From Polyangiaceae bacterium (GTDB taxonomy: Bacteria > Myxococcota_A > Polyangia > Polyangiales > Polyangiaceae), in assembly GCA_016715885.1 (NCBI GenBank), contig JADJXL010000025.1, positions 1-64,000 of the forward strand: a DNA stretch of 64,000 bases, in the 5' to 3' direction. Under the pieces are notes generated by a model. It was not told the DNA's origin. It was given only the letters and a program-made list of their open reading frames with translations, and ran no database searches. The stretch's first letter is position 1. Every line of letters begins with the position of its first letter. The position numbers and the translations under genes are program-made. Of the stretch, positions 44,944-54,494 are shown in pieces.

Positions 44944-45873
44944 ATGTCCGACGCACGTTCGGCCAAGGTTCTGATCGTGGCAGCGCCAAGCCAACGCGGG
45001 CGGGCAGAGCGTCTCGCGTCGCTGCTTGCAGACAGAAGCATTGCTGCGTCGACGTGGCCTCCCGACGCGGATGACGAAGAACACGCGCCAGCCTCGAGAT
45101 CGCTCGCCGATGCAGTGCAGCGAGCGGCGGTCGTGGTGCTGCTTGCGGACAGTGCGTTTGCATCGGGGCGATTGGGCGATCGCGCGGAGATCACCGAATC
45201 GCTCGTGAAAGTGGCCGATCGTTTGATGATCGTGGTGATCGATCAAGCCGGTCGATCGGGTTTGTCTTTGCGATCCATCGACGTATTTCCGACGCGAGGT
45301 GTGCTCGTCGAGCTCGATGAATCGTCGCGCAATCGAGTGATGGAACGAGTGGTCATCGAGGTTGCGAGCGAGCTTGATCCAACGTGCGAGCCGCAGCCGG
45401 CAAAGCTTTTCGAGGAGTATCGGTTGCTTTTCGAAAGCACCGACCGGCTCGTGCAGCGGCGGCGCGAGACGACGCAGGTATTTTTCGGCGTGAACGCGGC
45501 GCTCTCGGCGGTGATTGCGTTCTTGGTCAAAGATCTCGCGCTTCCGGGGCCGCGCTTGGCGCTCGTCACCGTGCCGCTCTTCATCATGGGCATGGCTGCA
45601 TCGCAGCTTTGGCGTCGGACGATCGAGCAATACGCGGCGCTCATCGATTGGCGCTATCGGCAGATTCGACGCATGGAGCGGCGCGGATTCGTGGGCAGTT
45701 ATCGCGTTTTCAATCGCGAATGGGAAGCGATGTACGCGCCTCGACCACGGTGGGCGTTTGGTTTCTCCGAGCTCGAACGAGCCGTTCCGCTCGTTTTTTT
45801 GGCGCTTCATGCGCTTGGCATGTGTTTCTCGATCGCGGTGTGGCTCGGTGTGCTCGAACGGCTTGGATTTTGA
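44944..45873 (+). CDS. TIR-like domain fused to RipA-type membrane domain
   Basis: It is 309 residues. The N-terminal 130 residues have a TIR/flavodoxin-like alternation (AKVLIVAAPSQRGRAERLAS, AVVVLLADSAFASG, RLMIVVIDQA), but the NADase Glu of catalytic TIRs is not evident. The C-terminal part has two transmembrane helices (GVNAALSAVIAFLVKDLALP region and a final PLVFLALHALGMCFSIAVWL) and the signature YAALIDWRYRQIRRMERR, then FNREWEAMY, close to the RipA/SLATT-like membrane family seen in effector modules of nucleotide-signal defence systems. Possible roles are a membrane-acting defence effector or a signalling protein. It sits behind the palindrome and 65 bp before a hydrolase. Confidence 0.6.
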   Translation: MSDARSAKVLIVAAPSQRGRAERLASLLADRSIAASTWPPDADDEEHAPASRSLADAVQRAAVVVLLADSAFASGRLGDRAEITESLVKVADRLMIVVIDQAGRSGLSLRSIDVFPTRGVLVELDESSRNRVMERVVIEVASELDPTCEPQPAKLFEEYRLLFESTDRLVQRRRETTQVFFGVNAALSAVIAFLVKDLALPGPRLALVTVPLFIMGMAASQLWRRTIEQYAALIDWRYRQIRRMERRGFVGSYRVFNREWEAMYAPRPRWAFGFSELERAVPLVFLALHALGMCFSIAVWLGVLERLGF

Positions 45874-45938
45874 CGTCGCGGTCCTTCGCGAGAGCTGTTT
45901 CATCGCCACGGATCATCGAGTAATCTCGATGTTTCAGC

Positions 45939-46889
45939 ATGGCCTCGGTGCTCGACATTCGCCGTTCGATCGATCGCAGCGCCCATCTCGCTAGTCGCGT
46001 CATTTACGCGCTGCCCGTTGCGTATCCATCCCTTTACGGTGTGGAGCTCGAGCGTGACGTGCCGTATCGCGGCACGCCCGATCCTGCGCATACGCTCGAC
46101 ATTTACCGGCCGAAGACGCTCAGCAAGCGGAGTCCGGCGGTGATGTACGTTCACGGTGGCGCATTTTCGACGTTGTCGAAGGACACGCACCGCGTGATGG
46201 CGCTCAATTTTGCGGCGCGCGGATACGTTGTTTTCAACATCAACTATCGCCTCGCGCCAACGCACGGTTATCCCGCGCCGCTCGAGGATGCGGCCGCGGC
46301 GCTCTGGTGGGTCGAGACAAACGCTGCGCGCTACGGCGCGGATCCATCGCGCATCGTGCTTGCAGGCGAATCGGCTGGGGCAAACCTCGTCACGGCGCTC
46401 GCGGTGTCCGCCATCGAGCCTCGGCCCGAACCGTTTGCCCGGACAATCTACGATCGAAACGCGCCGATTCGAGCGGTCGTCGCGATTTATGGTTTGCTCG
46501 ACGTACACGACCTTCACCGCTTCACGGCGCATCCGCGTCTGATGCCGTGGCTGAAGGCGATGATCGTCGATGCTGGTGCGTCCTACGTTGGTCGTCCGAT
46601 TCGCGAGCGTGCGATGGACGCGCCACTTGCCAGCCCGCTGCGACTGCTTGCGGCGCCCGCGAGCGACGTTGCGCGACCACCGCCTCCGTTTTTCGCTGCG
46701 GCCGGAACGGCGGATCCGCTACTCGACGACTCGCGTCGTTTGCAGGCTGCGATCGAAGGACGCGGAGGTCTTTGTCGCCTGGAGATTTTCCCCGGTGAAA
46801 TTCACGGCTTCAATGCTCTCGTGTGGCGCAAAGCTGCTCAGGACAAGTGGCGAGCGGTAGCAGAATTCCTTCGGCACCACGTGGGTTGA
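45939..46889 (+). CDS. Alpha/beta hydrolase (hormone-sensitive-lipase family)
   Basis: It is a 316-residue esterase/lipase-like protein. The oxyanion motif is YVHGGAFSTLS, then the family text NINYRLAPTHGYPAPLEDAA and AARYGADPSRIVLAGESAGA with nucleophile Ser in GESAG; the acid is probably the Asp of AGTADPLLDDSRRLQ and His in GEIHGFNALVW. A cap or signal peptide is not obvious. It is co-oriented with the TIR-like gene; the substrate is unknown. Confidence 0.85.
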   Translation: MASVLDIRRSIDRSAHLASRVIYALPVAYPSLYGVELERDVPYRGTPDPAHTLDIYRPKTLSKRSPAVMYVHGGAFSTLSKDTHRVMALNFAARGYVVFNINYRLAPTHGYPAPLEDAAAALWWVETNAARYGADPSRIVLAGESAGANLVTALAVSAIEPRPEPFARTIYDRNAPIRAVVAIYGLLDVHDLHRFTAHPRLMPWLKAMIVDAGASYVGRPIRERAMDAPLASPLRLLAAPASDVARPPPPFFAAAGTADPLLDDSRRLQAAIEGRGGLCRLEIFPGEIHGFNALVWRKAAQDKWRAVAEFLRHHVG

Positions 46890-46989
46890 AAAGGGCCACA
46901 TTCCGCAATGCCGGCCTTGTCGATCCCGCGCTGGAGAGGTTATAGTTTGGCGGGTTCCGTCGGCCTTGCCGTTCACCCCGCGCTTGCTC

Positions 46990-48696
46990 ATGGCTTCTTC
47001 CGCCTCACGCTCGACGTCCGTTTCAACTCGACCAACGGACGAGCAGACCGGCGCTGACGCGAACGACGTCGTCGAGACGAGCAGCGTCGATCGCGGGCCG
47101 CCCGTTTCATCCCGTCAACTCGAAGAAACGCGTGACGGCGGTTTTGACGAGCTGCCTGCGAAGCCCGCGGATGCAGCGAAGGCGATGCCCTACATCGCGG
47201 GCGACGTCATTGCCAACAAGTATCGCCTCACGAAAGTTCTCGGCGAAGGCGGCATGGGCGCCGTGTGGCTCGCACGCAACTTGGCGCTCGAGATCGACGT
47301 CGCCATCAAGCTCATTCGTCACGATTACGCCAATGCCGAAGGCGCGATGCGGCTTCTTCAAGAGGCGCGAGCAGCAGCGCGAATCGGTCATCCGTGCATC
47401 GTGCGCGTATTCGATTTCGGCACGACCGAGCGAGGAGATCCCTTCATCGTGATGGAGGTGCTGCAGGGCGAGTCGCTTGCGCAAACCATCGAGCGCAAGG
47501 GCAGGCTTTCGGCCATCAGCGCCGTGCGCACGCTCTTGCCCGTCGCAAGTGCTCTTGCAGCCGCACACGGCAAAGGCATCGTCCATCGCGACCTGAAGCC
47601 CGACAACATTCGTCTCGTTACCGACGATCGCGGCGCCGTCATTCCCAAGGTCGTCGACTTTGGCATCGCCAAGTTGCATCACGACGATCTCCCTCGCGAA
47701 ACCACGCAAGTCGGCGTCATCCTCGGAAGCCCGCACTACATGTCTCCCGAGCAAGCGTGCGGCCGCAGCGACGTCGATCATCGCACGGACATTTGGGCGT
47801 TTTCCGTGATGCTTTACGAAGTCATCAGCGGTGTGCGTCCGTTCGAAGGGCCAAACTACAATGCCCTCATCAGCTCGATTCTCGTGTTCAACCCCGCCCC
47901 GTGGGAAGAGCACGAGATCCACGAGCCGGAGCTTTGGGCGCTGATACAAAAGGGCCTGGCGAAGGAACAACAAGATCGCTGGCAATCGATGCAGGAGTAC
48001 GGCGAAGTGCTGGCCACGTGGGCGGCGCAGCGTGACGTCGAAACCGATGCTGCCGGCAATTCGCTTCGCGCGCACTGGCTTGCCGCAAACGTTCATCGAC
48101 CGCTCTCGGAATTCCCTCCGGCCAATGGCACCCCCGAAGCCGGGCGTGCGCGCATGAACTCCGAGCGCGAAATTCGCGTGCTCAAAATTCCATCGATCCC
48201 CGAGCTTGCCGCGCCAGACATCAACCCCCCGGTGGAAGCTCCGCCAAGCACACTCGCAGCGCCGCTGCCCCCTGCTCCTCCTTCGAGCCTTCCGCTCGCG
48301 ACGACGCGTTCCGAACCGCCTGAACGACGCCGATCGGCAGCCATGTGGATTGGCCCCATCGCGCTCGCCGTCGGTGCGATCGTCGCTGGCGGTATCATGC
48401 TCGCCATCCGAGAAGAACCGCGACCCCTGAGCGCTCCAGCGAGAGTGGAAGAAGGCGTAAACAAGCTCGGCGCGACGTTGCCGCCATCGAATGCCGCGCC
48501 CGCGACAAGCGTCGCGGGCGAATCGAGCGCGGTCGTGCCCGCATCGAGTGCGGCCGCGTCGGCCAGCGCTGTCGGCAGCGTCGAATCACCCGCCTTGCCT
48601 CCCACGCCACGTCCAACCGCGCCCAGCGCGACGGCAAAATCGTCCGCAAAGTCCCCGCCCACTCCTCCCCCCATTCCCACCGACCCGAATTTTTGA
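46990..48696 (+). CDS. Ser/Thr protein kinase with C-terminal membrane anchor
   Basis: It is 568 residues. A Ser/Thr-rich N-terminal extension precedes the Hanks-type kinase domain: G-loop LGEGGMGAVWLA, Lys in VAIKLI, catalytic loop HRDLKPDN, DFGIAK and activation segment GSPHYMSPEQA. A Pro/Ala-rich linker, one transmembrane helix (MWIGPIALAVGAIVAGGIML) and an Ala/Ser/Pro-rich extracytoplasmic tail complete it. ATG 46990 is preferred to the TTG at 46966. The next gene starts four bases after its stop, so it is in an operon with the kelch lipoprotein and TPR/PEGA protein. Myxobacteria hold many such kinases; its target is unknown. Confidence 0.92.
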   Translation: MASSASRSTSVSTRPTDEQTGADANDVVETSSVDRGPPVSSRQLEETRDGGFDELPAKPADAAKAMPYIAGDVIANKYRLTKVLGEGGMGAVWLARNLALEIDVAIKLIRHDYANAEGAMRLLQEARAAARIGHPCIVRVFDFGTTERGDPFIVMEVLQGESLAQTIERKGRLSAISAVRTLLPVASALAAAHGKGIVHRDLKPDNIRLVTDDRGAVIPKVVDFGIAKLHHDDLPRETTQVGVILGSPHYMSPEQACGRSDVDHRTDIWAFSVMLYEVISGVRPFEGPNYNALISSILVFNPAPWEEHEIHEPELWALIQKGLAKEQQDRWQSMQEYGEVLATWAAQRDVETDAAGNSLRAHWLAANVHRPLSEFPPANGTPEAGRARMNSEREIRVLKIPSIPELAAPDINPPVEAPPSTLAAPLPPAPPSSLPLATTRSEPPERRRSAAMWIGPIALAVGAIVAGGIMLAIREEPRPLSAPARVEEGVNKLGATLPPSNAAPATSVAGESSAVVPASSAAASASAVGSVESPALPPTPRPTAPSATAKSSAKSPPTPPPIPTDPNF

Positions 48697-48700
48697 GCGC

Positions 48701-50278
48701 ATGAAGGCACTTTCCTCGCCGTTTCGCTCGCTTGCACTCGTGACCGCACTCGTGGCTCTCCACGCGTCGTGTTCACTCATTGCCGACTCGCAACTCGAGG
48801 GCAAACCTTCCGCGTCGACCTCGAGTAGCGGCAAAGGAGGCACCGGTGGCGACGGCGCTGGTTCCGTCGGGGGAGCTGGCAGCGGCGGGGCCATACCGTG
48901 CGATGGCACGTGCCTCGCGAGTGAAACGTGCTGCTCTGGCGCATGCTTCGACCTCGAAAAAAGCAGCGACCACTGCGGGTCTTGCGACAAGGCTTGCATC
49001 GCAGGTGAAAAGTGCTGCGGTGGTGGAACGTGCGCCGCGTGTTGCGACGCGACCGATTGCCCCACGGCGGACCATCAGTGCATCGGCGGCGCGTGCATTC
49101 TCATGTGTACGAATCCCGCGGTCGACTGCGGCGACGAATGCGCGATCTTGGCGACGACCACCAAGCACTGTGGCAGTTGTGAAAACGACTGTTTGTCCGG
49201 GCACCCGTGTATCGCAGGCAAGTGCCAAGCCGGATGGGCCATGATGAATCAGGACGGCGCGCCCGCACCAAGACAACGCGCCGCTGCGACATGGACGGGC
49301 AAGGCGCTCTTCGTATGGGGAGGCAAAGGCGATCAAGGCGCGCTGGGGGACGGCGCGCTGTACGATCCCAAGACCGATACGTGGTCGCCCCTCCCCACCG
49401 ACAACGCTCCCAGCCCGCGAATGGACGCGGTTGCAGTTTTGATTGACAACCAGCGCGTCATGGTTTGGGGCGGCGGCCCGCACGACGACAACGTCGGGCT
49501 CAACTCGGGCAAACTTTACGATCTCGTAACATCTACGTGGACGGATCTCCCCGTATCCGTGATCGGTCGTCGCAATCCCGTCGCGGCGTGGACCGGTTCG
49601 AGGGTGCTCATCTGGGGCGGCACATCCGGCGGTGCAGCCATTGCCGGCGGTGCGTATTACGACCCCGCCATGACCAAGTGGACCATGATGAGTAACCCCA
49701 ACTCGCCCACGGCACGTACGGGCGTTGGATGGGCATGGTCCGGCCAAGAGCTTCTTCTCTTTGGCGGGCGACCCGGCGGCGTTGGAGCGACTGCGGACGG
49801 CTTTGGTTACAATCCGGAGACCAACGTGTGGCGCAAGCTCCCGACCCCCGCGATGCTCGAGCCGCGATTCGACACCTTCGTCGCCTGGACGGGGACCTCC
49901 ATGCTGGTCTTCGGCGGCCGCGACATCGCGACGACGTACGCCAACGCGGCGCTCTACGCTCCGGCCACGGACGCGTGGACTTCAGCCAAGACAAACCCGC
50001 TCGGGAAACGCAGCGCACCTGCTCCCCGCGCCGGATGCGCGTCCTCGGGAAGCTCGCAAATCCTCGTTGCAGGAGGCTTGGATCAATGGGAGGCGATCAA
50101 AACCGACGGTAGGGTGTATGATTCGGTCGTGAACGATTGGGGTGCCCAGATTCCCGCGTGGCCTTCCGGCGTCGATCATGAATACGGCGTGTGCGTTTGG
50201 ACGGGCGCGGAGCTCATTCTCTGGAGCGGTTTCGACAGCGCACAGCTCGTCCCGGTGGGAGAACGTTACCGGCCTTGA
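48701..50278 (+). CDS. Cys-rich kelch-repeat lipoprotein
   Basis: It is 525 residues. A lipobox signal (LALVTALVALHASC), a Ser/Gly linker (STSSSGKGGTGGDGAGSVGG), a Cys-rich region with CGSC repeats (DHCGSCDKACIAGEKCC, KHCGSCENDCLSGHPC) of the myxobacterial Stigma-type, and six kelch-like blades (MVWGGGPHDDN, LIWGGTSGGAAI, LLFGGRPGGVGATADG, LVFGGRDIATTYA) follow. It is probably displayed at the outer surface. It starts four bases after the kinase stop and overlaps the next gene (TTGA). Ligand unknown. Confidence 0.85.
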   Translation: MKALSSPFRSLALVTALVALHASCSLIADSQLEGKPSASTSSSGKGGTGGDGAGSVGGAGSGGAIPCDGTCLASETCCSGACFDLEKSSDHCGSCDKACIAGEKCCGGGTCAACCDATDCPTADHQCIGGACILMCTNPAVDCGDECAILATTTKHCGSCENDCLSGHPCIAGKCQAGWAMMNQDGAPAPRQRAAATWTGKALFVWGGKGDQGALGDGALYDPKTDTWSPLPTDNAPSPRMDAVAVLIDNQRVMVWGGGPHDDNVGLNSGKLYDLVTSTWTDLPVSVIGRRNPVAAWTGSRVLIWGGTSGGAAIAGGAYYDPAMTKWTMMSNPNSPTARTGVGWAWSGQELLLFGGRPGGVGATADGFGYNPETNVWRKLPTPAMLEPRFDTFVAWTGTSMLVFGGRDIATTYANAALYAPATDAWTSAKTNPLGKRSAPAPRAGCASSGSSQILVAGGLDQWEAIKTDGRVYDSVVNDWGAQIPAWPSGVDHEYGVCVWTGAELILWSGFDSAQLVPVGERYRP

Positions 50279-51213
50279 TCTCCAGACGAATCCTCACGCC
50301 CATCGTGCTCGCCGCGACCCTGCTCGCACAGGTGCCCGCGTCCGCGCAAAGCCCAGCCGATGTTGCGGTCGCGCGCGACCTTTTCCGCGAAGGCGCCAAG
50401 TTTGCTCAGGACGGCGAATGGAACGAAGCGCGGATACGCTACGAAAAATCGCTCGCGCTGAAGCGGGCACCGCTCACGCTCTACAGCCTGGGCGTCGCGT
50501 ACCAGAACCTGCGCCGTTTCGTGGAGTCTCTCGAGAGTTATCGCGCGTTCCTCGTCGAGGTGCGAGCCGACGACGAGAAGGTCAAGCTGTACGAGCAGCC
50601 CGCGAAAGACGCGATCGCGGCGCTCGAGAAACAGGTCGCCAAGCTCGACATCAAGGTGGTGCCCGATGATGCCGAGGATCTCATGCTTTCGATCGACGGC
50701 ATCATCGTCCCCGAAGCAGCGCTGGGTTATCCGCGGCTCGTCGATCCGGGCAAACACACGGTTGCAGCGCGTGCACTGGGGTATCGCGATGCGACGCAGA
50801 TTGCCGAGGTTACGGAAGGGCAGCAGCTTGCCGTGACGCTGCGTCTCGAACCGCTGAAGTCGAGCGGGTTTCGCATAGGCGGCTCGGACAAACATGGCGC
50901 TCCGGTCGTGCCTACGGTGCTGATTGCGGGCGGCAGTGCAGCGTTTGCCGTGGGGCTCACGGTGGGACTCGTTGGCGTTCAAAAGGCTTCGGCGTCACCC
51001 ACGCGAGACGGGGAAGACGCGGTCTCGGCGCGTAGGTTGGCGCTCGCGGGGGACATCGTGAGCGGCGTGGGCATCGTGGCTGCCGGAACGGGTTTGACGC
51101 TGCTTTTGCTCGACAAATTTGGCAAACCCGCCCGGCCCGCGGCCAAGCCTGCTTCGGGGTGGGTTCTTCCCGTCGTCACGATGGGCAGCGTGGGACTCGT
51201 TGGGCGTTTCTGA
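50275..51213 (+). CDS. Exported TPR/PEGA protein with C-terminal membrane segments
   Basis: It is 312 residues starting at TTG 50275, which overlaps the kelch stop by four bases (TTGA). The signal ILTPIVLAATLLAQVPASAQ is followed by TPR text (ARDLFREGAKFAQDGEWNEA, RRFVESLESYRAFLVEVRAD), a PEGA-like beta domain (LSIDGIIVPEAAL, PRLVDPGKHTVAARALGYRD) and two hydrophobic helices (VLIAGGSAAFAVGLTVGLVG; IVSGVGIVAAGTGLTLLLLD). Similar TPR-PEGA proteins are common partners of myxobacterial Ser/Thr kinases. It likely acts in the periplasm with the kelch protein. Confidence 0.85.
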   Translation: MISRRILTPIVLAATLLAQVPASAQSPADVAVARDLFREGAKFAQDGEWNEARIRYEKSLALKRAPLTLYSLGVAYQNLRRFVESLESYRAFLVEVRADDEKVKLYEQPAKDAIAALEKQVAKLDIKVVPDDAEDLMLSIDGIIVPEAALGYPRLVDPGKHTVAARALGYRDATQIAEVTEGQQLAVTLRLEPLKSSGFRIGGSDKHGAPVVPTVLIAGGSAAFAVGLTVGLVGVQKASASPTRDGEDAVSARRLALAGDIVSGVGIVAAGTGLTLLLLDKFGKPARPAAKPASGWVLPVVTMGSVGLVGRF

Positions 51214-51241
51214 GCGCTCGCCTTCTGCTACCATCGCGCGC

Positions 51242-53308
51242 ATGCCTCGTCGTCGACTCCGCGAAACCGCCTTGCGCACGGCTCGTTCCTTCTGTTCGCT
51301 CGCATTTCTTGCGGGCCTCGTTGCATGCGGCGCATCCGAACCACCGCTGCCAGTCCCCGTCACGCCCGGTGCGCTTTCGCCAGCACCTCCGCGCGCTGCG
51401 AAAAAAAGCAAGCCCGAACAGCCTGCGATCGCCAAAACGGACGCGATCACCATCGAAGCCCTGCTCGACGTTCATCGCGCATCGAGCGCCGTTGCCATCG
51501 GACGCGATCGCTTCCTGTTCCTCTCGGACGCACCTGGCACGGCGCAAATCCACGTCGGAACGCTTGGCGCAGAGCCTCCTCCAGCCGCCGTCAAGCTCAC
51601 GTCGTTTGTCGATCGCGTTGGAGTCATGCGTGTCGCCCCGAACGCCGCCGGCGCCATTTTTCTGAAGGACGTCGGCGGCGACGAGAACTACCAGCTTCAC
51701 TGGCTCGACATCACGGCCGACAACAAGCCCGACGCCACGCGCGCGCTCACGAACCTGCCCAAAGTGCGGCACTCGCTACCTGCATTCAACGAAGACGGCG
51801 GCAAGTTCGCGTTCACGTCCAATGCTCGCAATGGCAAGGACATGGACGTTTACATCGAGGCGCCGAATACGAAGGCCGAGGAATTTGCAAAGAAGCCCTT
51901 CGTCGAGCTCACCGGGAGCAATTCCGTCGCCGACTTTGCGGGAGACCAGCTTCTCGTCATCGAAGCGCATTCCAACGTCAATCAGGACCTTTGGATCATC
52001 GACGCGAAAAAAGGGACGAAAAAGCTCCTCACGAAACACAAGGGCGACGAACACTGGTCCTCGGCCCGGTTTACGCAGGATCGAAAAGCCATTCTCGCGC
52101 TCACCGATCGCGGTCGTGAATTCATTTCGCTCGTGTCGCTCGATATCGCCACGGGCAAAGTCACGCCGATCCTTGCAATCGATCACGACGTTGATGCATT
52201 GGCCGTCCGCAGCGCAAACAAGGCTGGACCGCTGACCAAAGGCAGCGATACGGCCGTGATCACCACGAATGTCGACGGAATCGACAAAGTGTCGATACTG
52301 ACCATCGACGACAAACGCAAGCTCGGTTCGCAAAAGCAAACGGCGCTCGAAGGCGTCGTGACCAGCATCGATATCGCGCCCAGCGGCGATGTTGCATTCG
52401 TTGGCATCGAGCGAGCCACGATGCCCGCCGAGATTTTCCGCCTCGACTTGACGACGGGCAAATCCGAGCGCGCGACGTTCAGCCATCATGCTGGGATAGA
52501 TTCGAGCAAGCTCGTCGAGCCCGAAATTCTGTCGTTCAAGAGTTTCGACGGTAAAACGGTGAGCTTGTTTTACTTCCAGCAGAAACCCGCCGCGAGCGAA
52601 AAACGTCCCGTCGTGGTGATGGTACATGGCGGTCCCGAATCGCAAGCGCAGCCGTATTTCAATCCCGTCACGCAATACCTCGTGCAGGCCGGTTATGCCG
52701 TAGCGGCTCCGAACGTGCGAGGGTCGACCGGGTATGGTAAAACGTTTGCGCATTTGGACGACAAGGACAAGCGCGAAGATTCCGTGCGGGATCTCTCCGA
52801 AGTAGGCAAATTCCTCGCGAAACGTCCCGATGTCGATCCAGCTCGCATTGCGCTTTATGGTGGAAGCTATGGCGGCTACATGGTACTCGCAGGGCTCACG
52901 TTGTATCCCGATCAATGGGCTGCGGGTGTCGATATCGTAGGAATCGCGAATTTCCGCACGTTCCTCGAACAAACGGCACCGTATCGGCGTGCCAATCGGG
53001 AATCCGAATATGGATCGCTCGCAAAAGATGGCGCCCTGCTCGATAAAATCAGCCCGATCCACAAGCTCGATCGCATCAAAGTCCCGCTCATGGTCATTCA
53101 CGGCGTGCGTGATCCGCGAGTGCCCATTGGCGAAGCGAGACAAGTCGCCGAAGGACTGCAAAAACGCGGTTTGCCCGTGGAGCTCTTGACATTCGAGGAT
53201 GAAGGTCATGGCTTGGCAAAGAGACCCAACAAGCTCAAGGCATACCCCGCAATCGTCAAGTTCCTCGACAGCCACGTCAAACACAAGGGAGATCCGACTG
53301 CGCCTTGA
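51242..53308 (+). CDS. Prolyl oligopeptidase-family (S9) lipoprotein
   Basis: It is 688 residues. A lipobox signal (CSLAFLAGLVACG) and a Pro-rich linker are followed by a seven-bladed propeller (DENYQLHWLDITADNKPDA, FTSNARNGKDMDVYI, GDEHWSSARFTQDRKAIL) and a C-terminal alpha/beta hydrolase: oxyanion MVHGGPESQAQP, nucleophile in ALYGGSYGGYMVLAG, acid in GVRDPRVP and His in EDEGHGLAK. S9 enzymes cut short peptides after Pro or act as acylaminoacyl peptidases; as a lipoprotein it would act outside the cytoplasm. It follows the TPR gene by 28 bp. Confidence 0.9.
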   Translation: MPRRRLRETALRTARSFCSLAFLAGLVACGASEPPLPVPVTPGALSPAPPRAAKKSKPEQPAIAKTDAITIEALLDVHRASSAVAIGRDRFLFLSDAPGTAQIHVGTLGAEPPPAAVKLTSFVDRVGVMRVAPNAAGAIFLKDVGGDENYQLHWLDITADNKPDATRALTNLPKVRHSLPAFNEDGGKFAFTSNARNGKDMDVYIEAPNTKAEEFAKKPFVELTGSNSVADFAGDQLLVIEAHSNVNQDLWIIDAKKGTKKLLTKHKGDEHWSSARFTQDRKAILALTDRGREFISLVSLDIATGKVTPILAIDHDVDALAVRSANKAGPLTKGSDTAVITTNVDGIDKVSILTIDDKRKLGSQKQTALEGVVTSIDIAPSGDVAFVGIERATMPAEIFRLDLTTGKSERATFSHHAGIDSSKLVEPEILSFKSFDGKTVSLFYFQQKPAASEKRPVVVMVHGGPESQAQPYFNPVTQYLVQAGYAVAAPNVRGSTGYGKTFAHLDDKDKREDSVRDLSEVGKFLAKRPDVDPARIALYGGSYGGYMVLAGLTLYPDQWAAGVDIVGIANFRTFLEQTAPYRRANRESEYGSLAKDGALLDKISPIHKLDRIKVPLMVIHGVRDPRVPIGEARQVAEGLQKRGLPVELLTFEDEGHGLAKRPNKLKAYPAIVKFLDSHVKHKGDPTAP

Positions 53309-54473
53309 TCGCATTGCGCTCGCCCTTCTGATTGTCGCAATCGCCTCTTGTACGCGAAAAGCTTCCGACGAAGTCGATGCGGGCTCGCCTTCCCCGCCGG
53401 CATCGACCACGGCTTCGCCAAGCATTGCAGCGCCGAGCGTTTCGGCTCCACCGCCGCCGCCCGTCAAACCAAAACTGACGCTTCTTGCTGCGGGTGACGT
53501 GAGTTTTGGACGTCTCGTCGGGCAAATGCTCCTGCGCGATCCGAGCCTCGACCTATTTGCTTCGATGGATCCGCTTTTTCGTAAAGCCGACGTCCGATTC
53601 GTCAACCTCGAAGGACCCATCACCGATCGCGGCACGGAGACCGTTTCACCTCACAACAATCTCGTATTCAATGGGCCCCCCGCGGCAGCTCGAGTCTTGT
53701 CCCGCGCGCGCATCGACATCGTGTCGATGGCCAACAATCATGCATGGGATTATGGCAAAAAGGGGCTCCTAGAAACGCTCGAATGGCTCGACAAAGAAAA
53801 AGTCGTGCACGTGGGAGCAGGCTCGGACCTCGAAAGAGCATACCAGCCCAAAATCATCGAACGTAATGGTTTTCGCCTGGCGTTCGTGGCCATCAACGAT
53901 GTGTGGAATCAAGCGCATGTTCCAGGTCATTCGGCGCGTGATTACGTTGCCGGGGCAAACAAGGAGCGGCTCGTGCGCGTCGTGCGGTCCTTGCGCGAAG
54001 AATCGAGCATTGACGGCATTGCCGTCAGTTACCACGGCGGCGTCGAATACACGGACGAACCCGTGACGCACACCCGTGAATTGGCGGTCGCCGCCATCGA
54101 TGCGGGCGCCGATGTTTTTCTTGGCCACCATCCCCACGTCGTGCAAGGTCTGACGTTTCATGAAAAGCGCCCCATCGTGTATAGCCTCGGCAATTTGCTC
54201 ATGCGCATGAACAGCGCCCATCCCGCGACGGAAATGGGCTTGGCCGTGAAAGTCGAATTCGAGCGCGCAGCCATACCAAAAATATTTGCTTGTCCCATTC
54301 GCATCTTCGGCATCGACCCCATTCCGCTCGCCACGGATCCCAAACGTAAATCGTCCGAATCGCGCTTTTTGCATCGTTTGCAAAGCGTCACGCGCCGCGT
54401 CGGAACGGCCATCGTCGGCCCCATGAACGACGACGGCTGTGCGCCCGTTCATCCTTCCGCAGGTTCTCCGTGA
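53199..54473 (+). CDS. CapA-family (poly-gamma-glutamate synthesis-like) lipoprotein
   Basis: It is a metallophosphatase-like CapA protein of up to 424 residues. The core carries LLAAGDVSFGR, RFVNLEGPITDRG, SMANNHAWDYGKKGL, SYHGGVEYTDEPVTH and FLGHHPHVVQGL. The first in-frame ATG (53199) overlaps the S9 gene by 110 bp and adds 33 residues before the signal. A CTG at 53298 follows AAGGGAG by eight bases and would give MRLDRIALALLIVAIASC, a compact lipobox signal, so a rare start is possible. CapA homologues are linked to polyglutamate or capsule attachment, though most stand-alone copies have unproven roles. Confidence 0.75.
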   Translation: MKVMAWQRDPTSSRHTPQSSSSSTATSNTREIRLRLDRIALALLIVAIASCTRKASDEVDAGSPSPPASTTASPSIAAPSVSAPPPPPVKPKLTLLAAGDVSFGRLVGQMLLRDPSLDLFASMDPLFRKADVRFVNLEGPITDRGTETVSPHNNLVFNGPPAAARVLSRARIDIVSMANNHAWDYGKKGLLETLEWLDKEKVVHVGAGSDLERAYQPKIIERNGFRLAFVAINDVWNQAHVPGHSARDYVAGANKERLVRVVRSLREESSIDGIAVSYHGGVEYTDEPVTHTRELAVAAIDAGADVFLGHHPHVVQGLTFHEKRPIVYSLGNLLMRMNSAHPATEMGLAVKVEFERAAIPKIFACPIRIFGIDPIPLATDPKRKSSESRFLHRLQSVTRRVGTAIVGPMNDDGCAPVHPSAGSP

Positions 54474-54494
54474 TTGTCTCTTTGCACCGAAGCC

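Noticed and set aside
51776..53635. 619-codon minus-strand frame over the S9 peptidase gene
   Set aside because: Shadow of a GC-rich gene; S9 active-site motifs lie on the plus strand.
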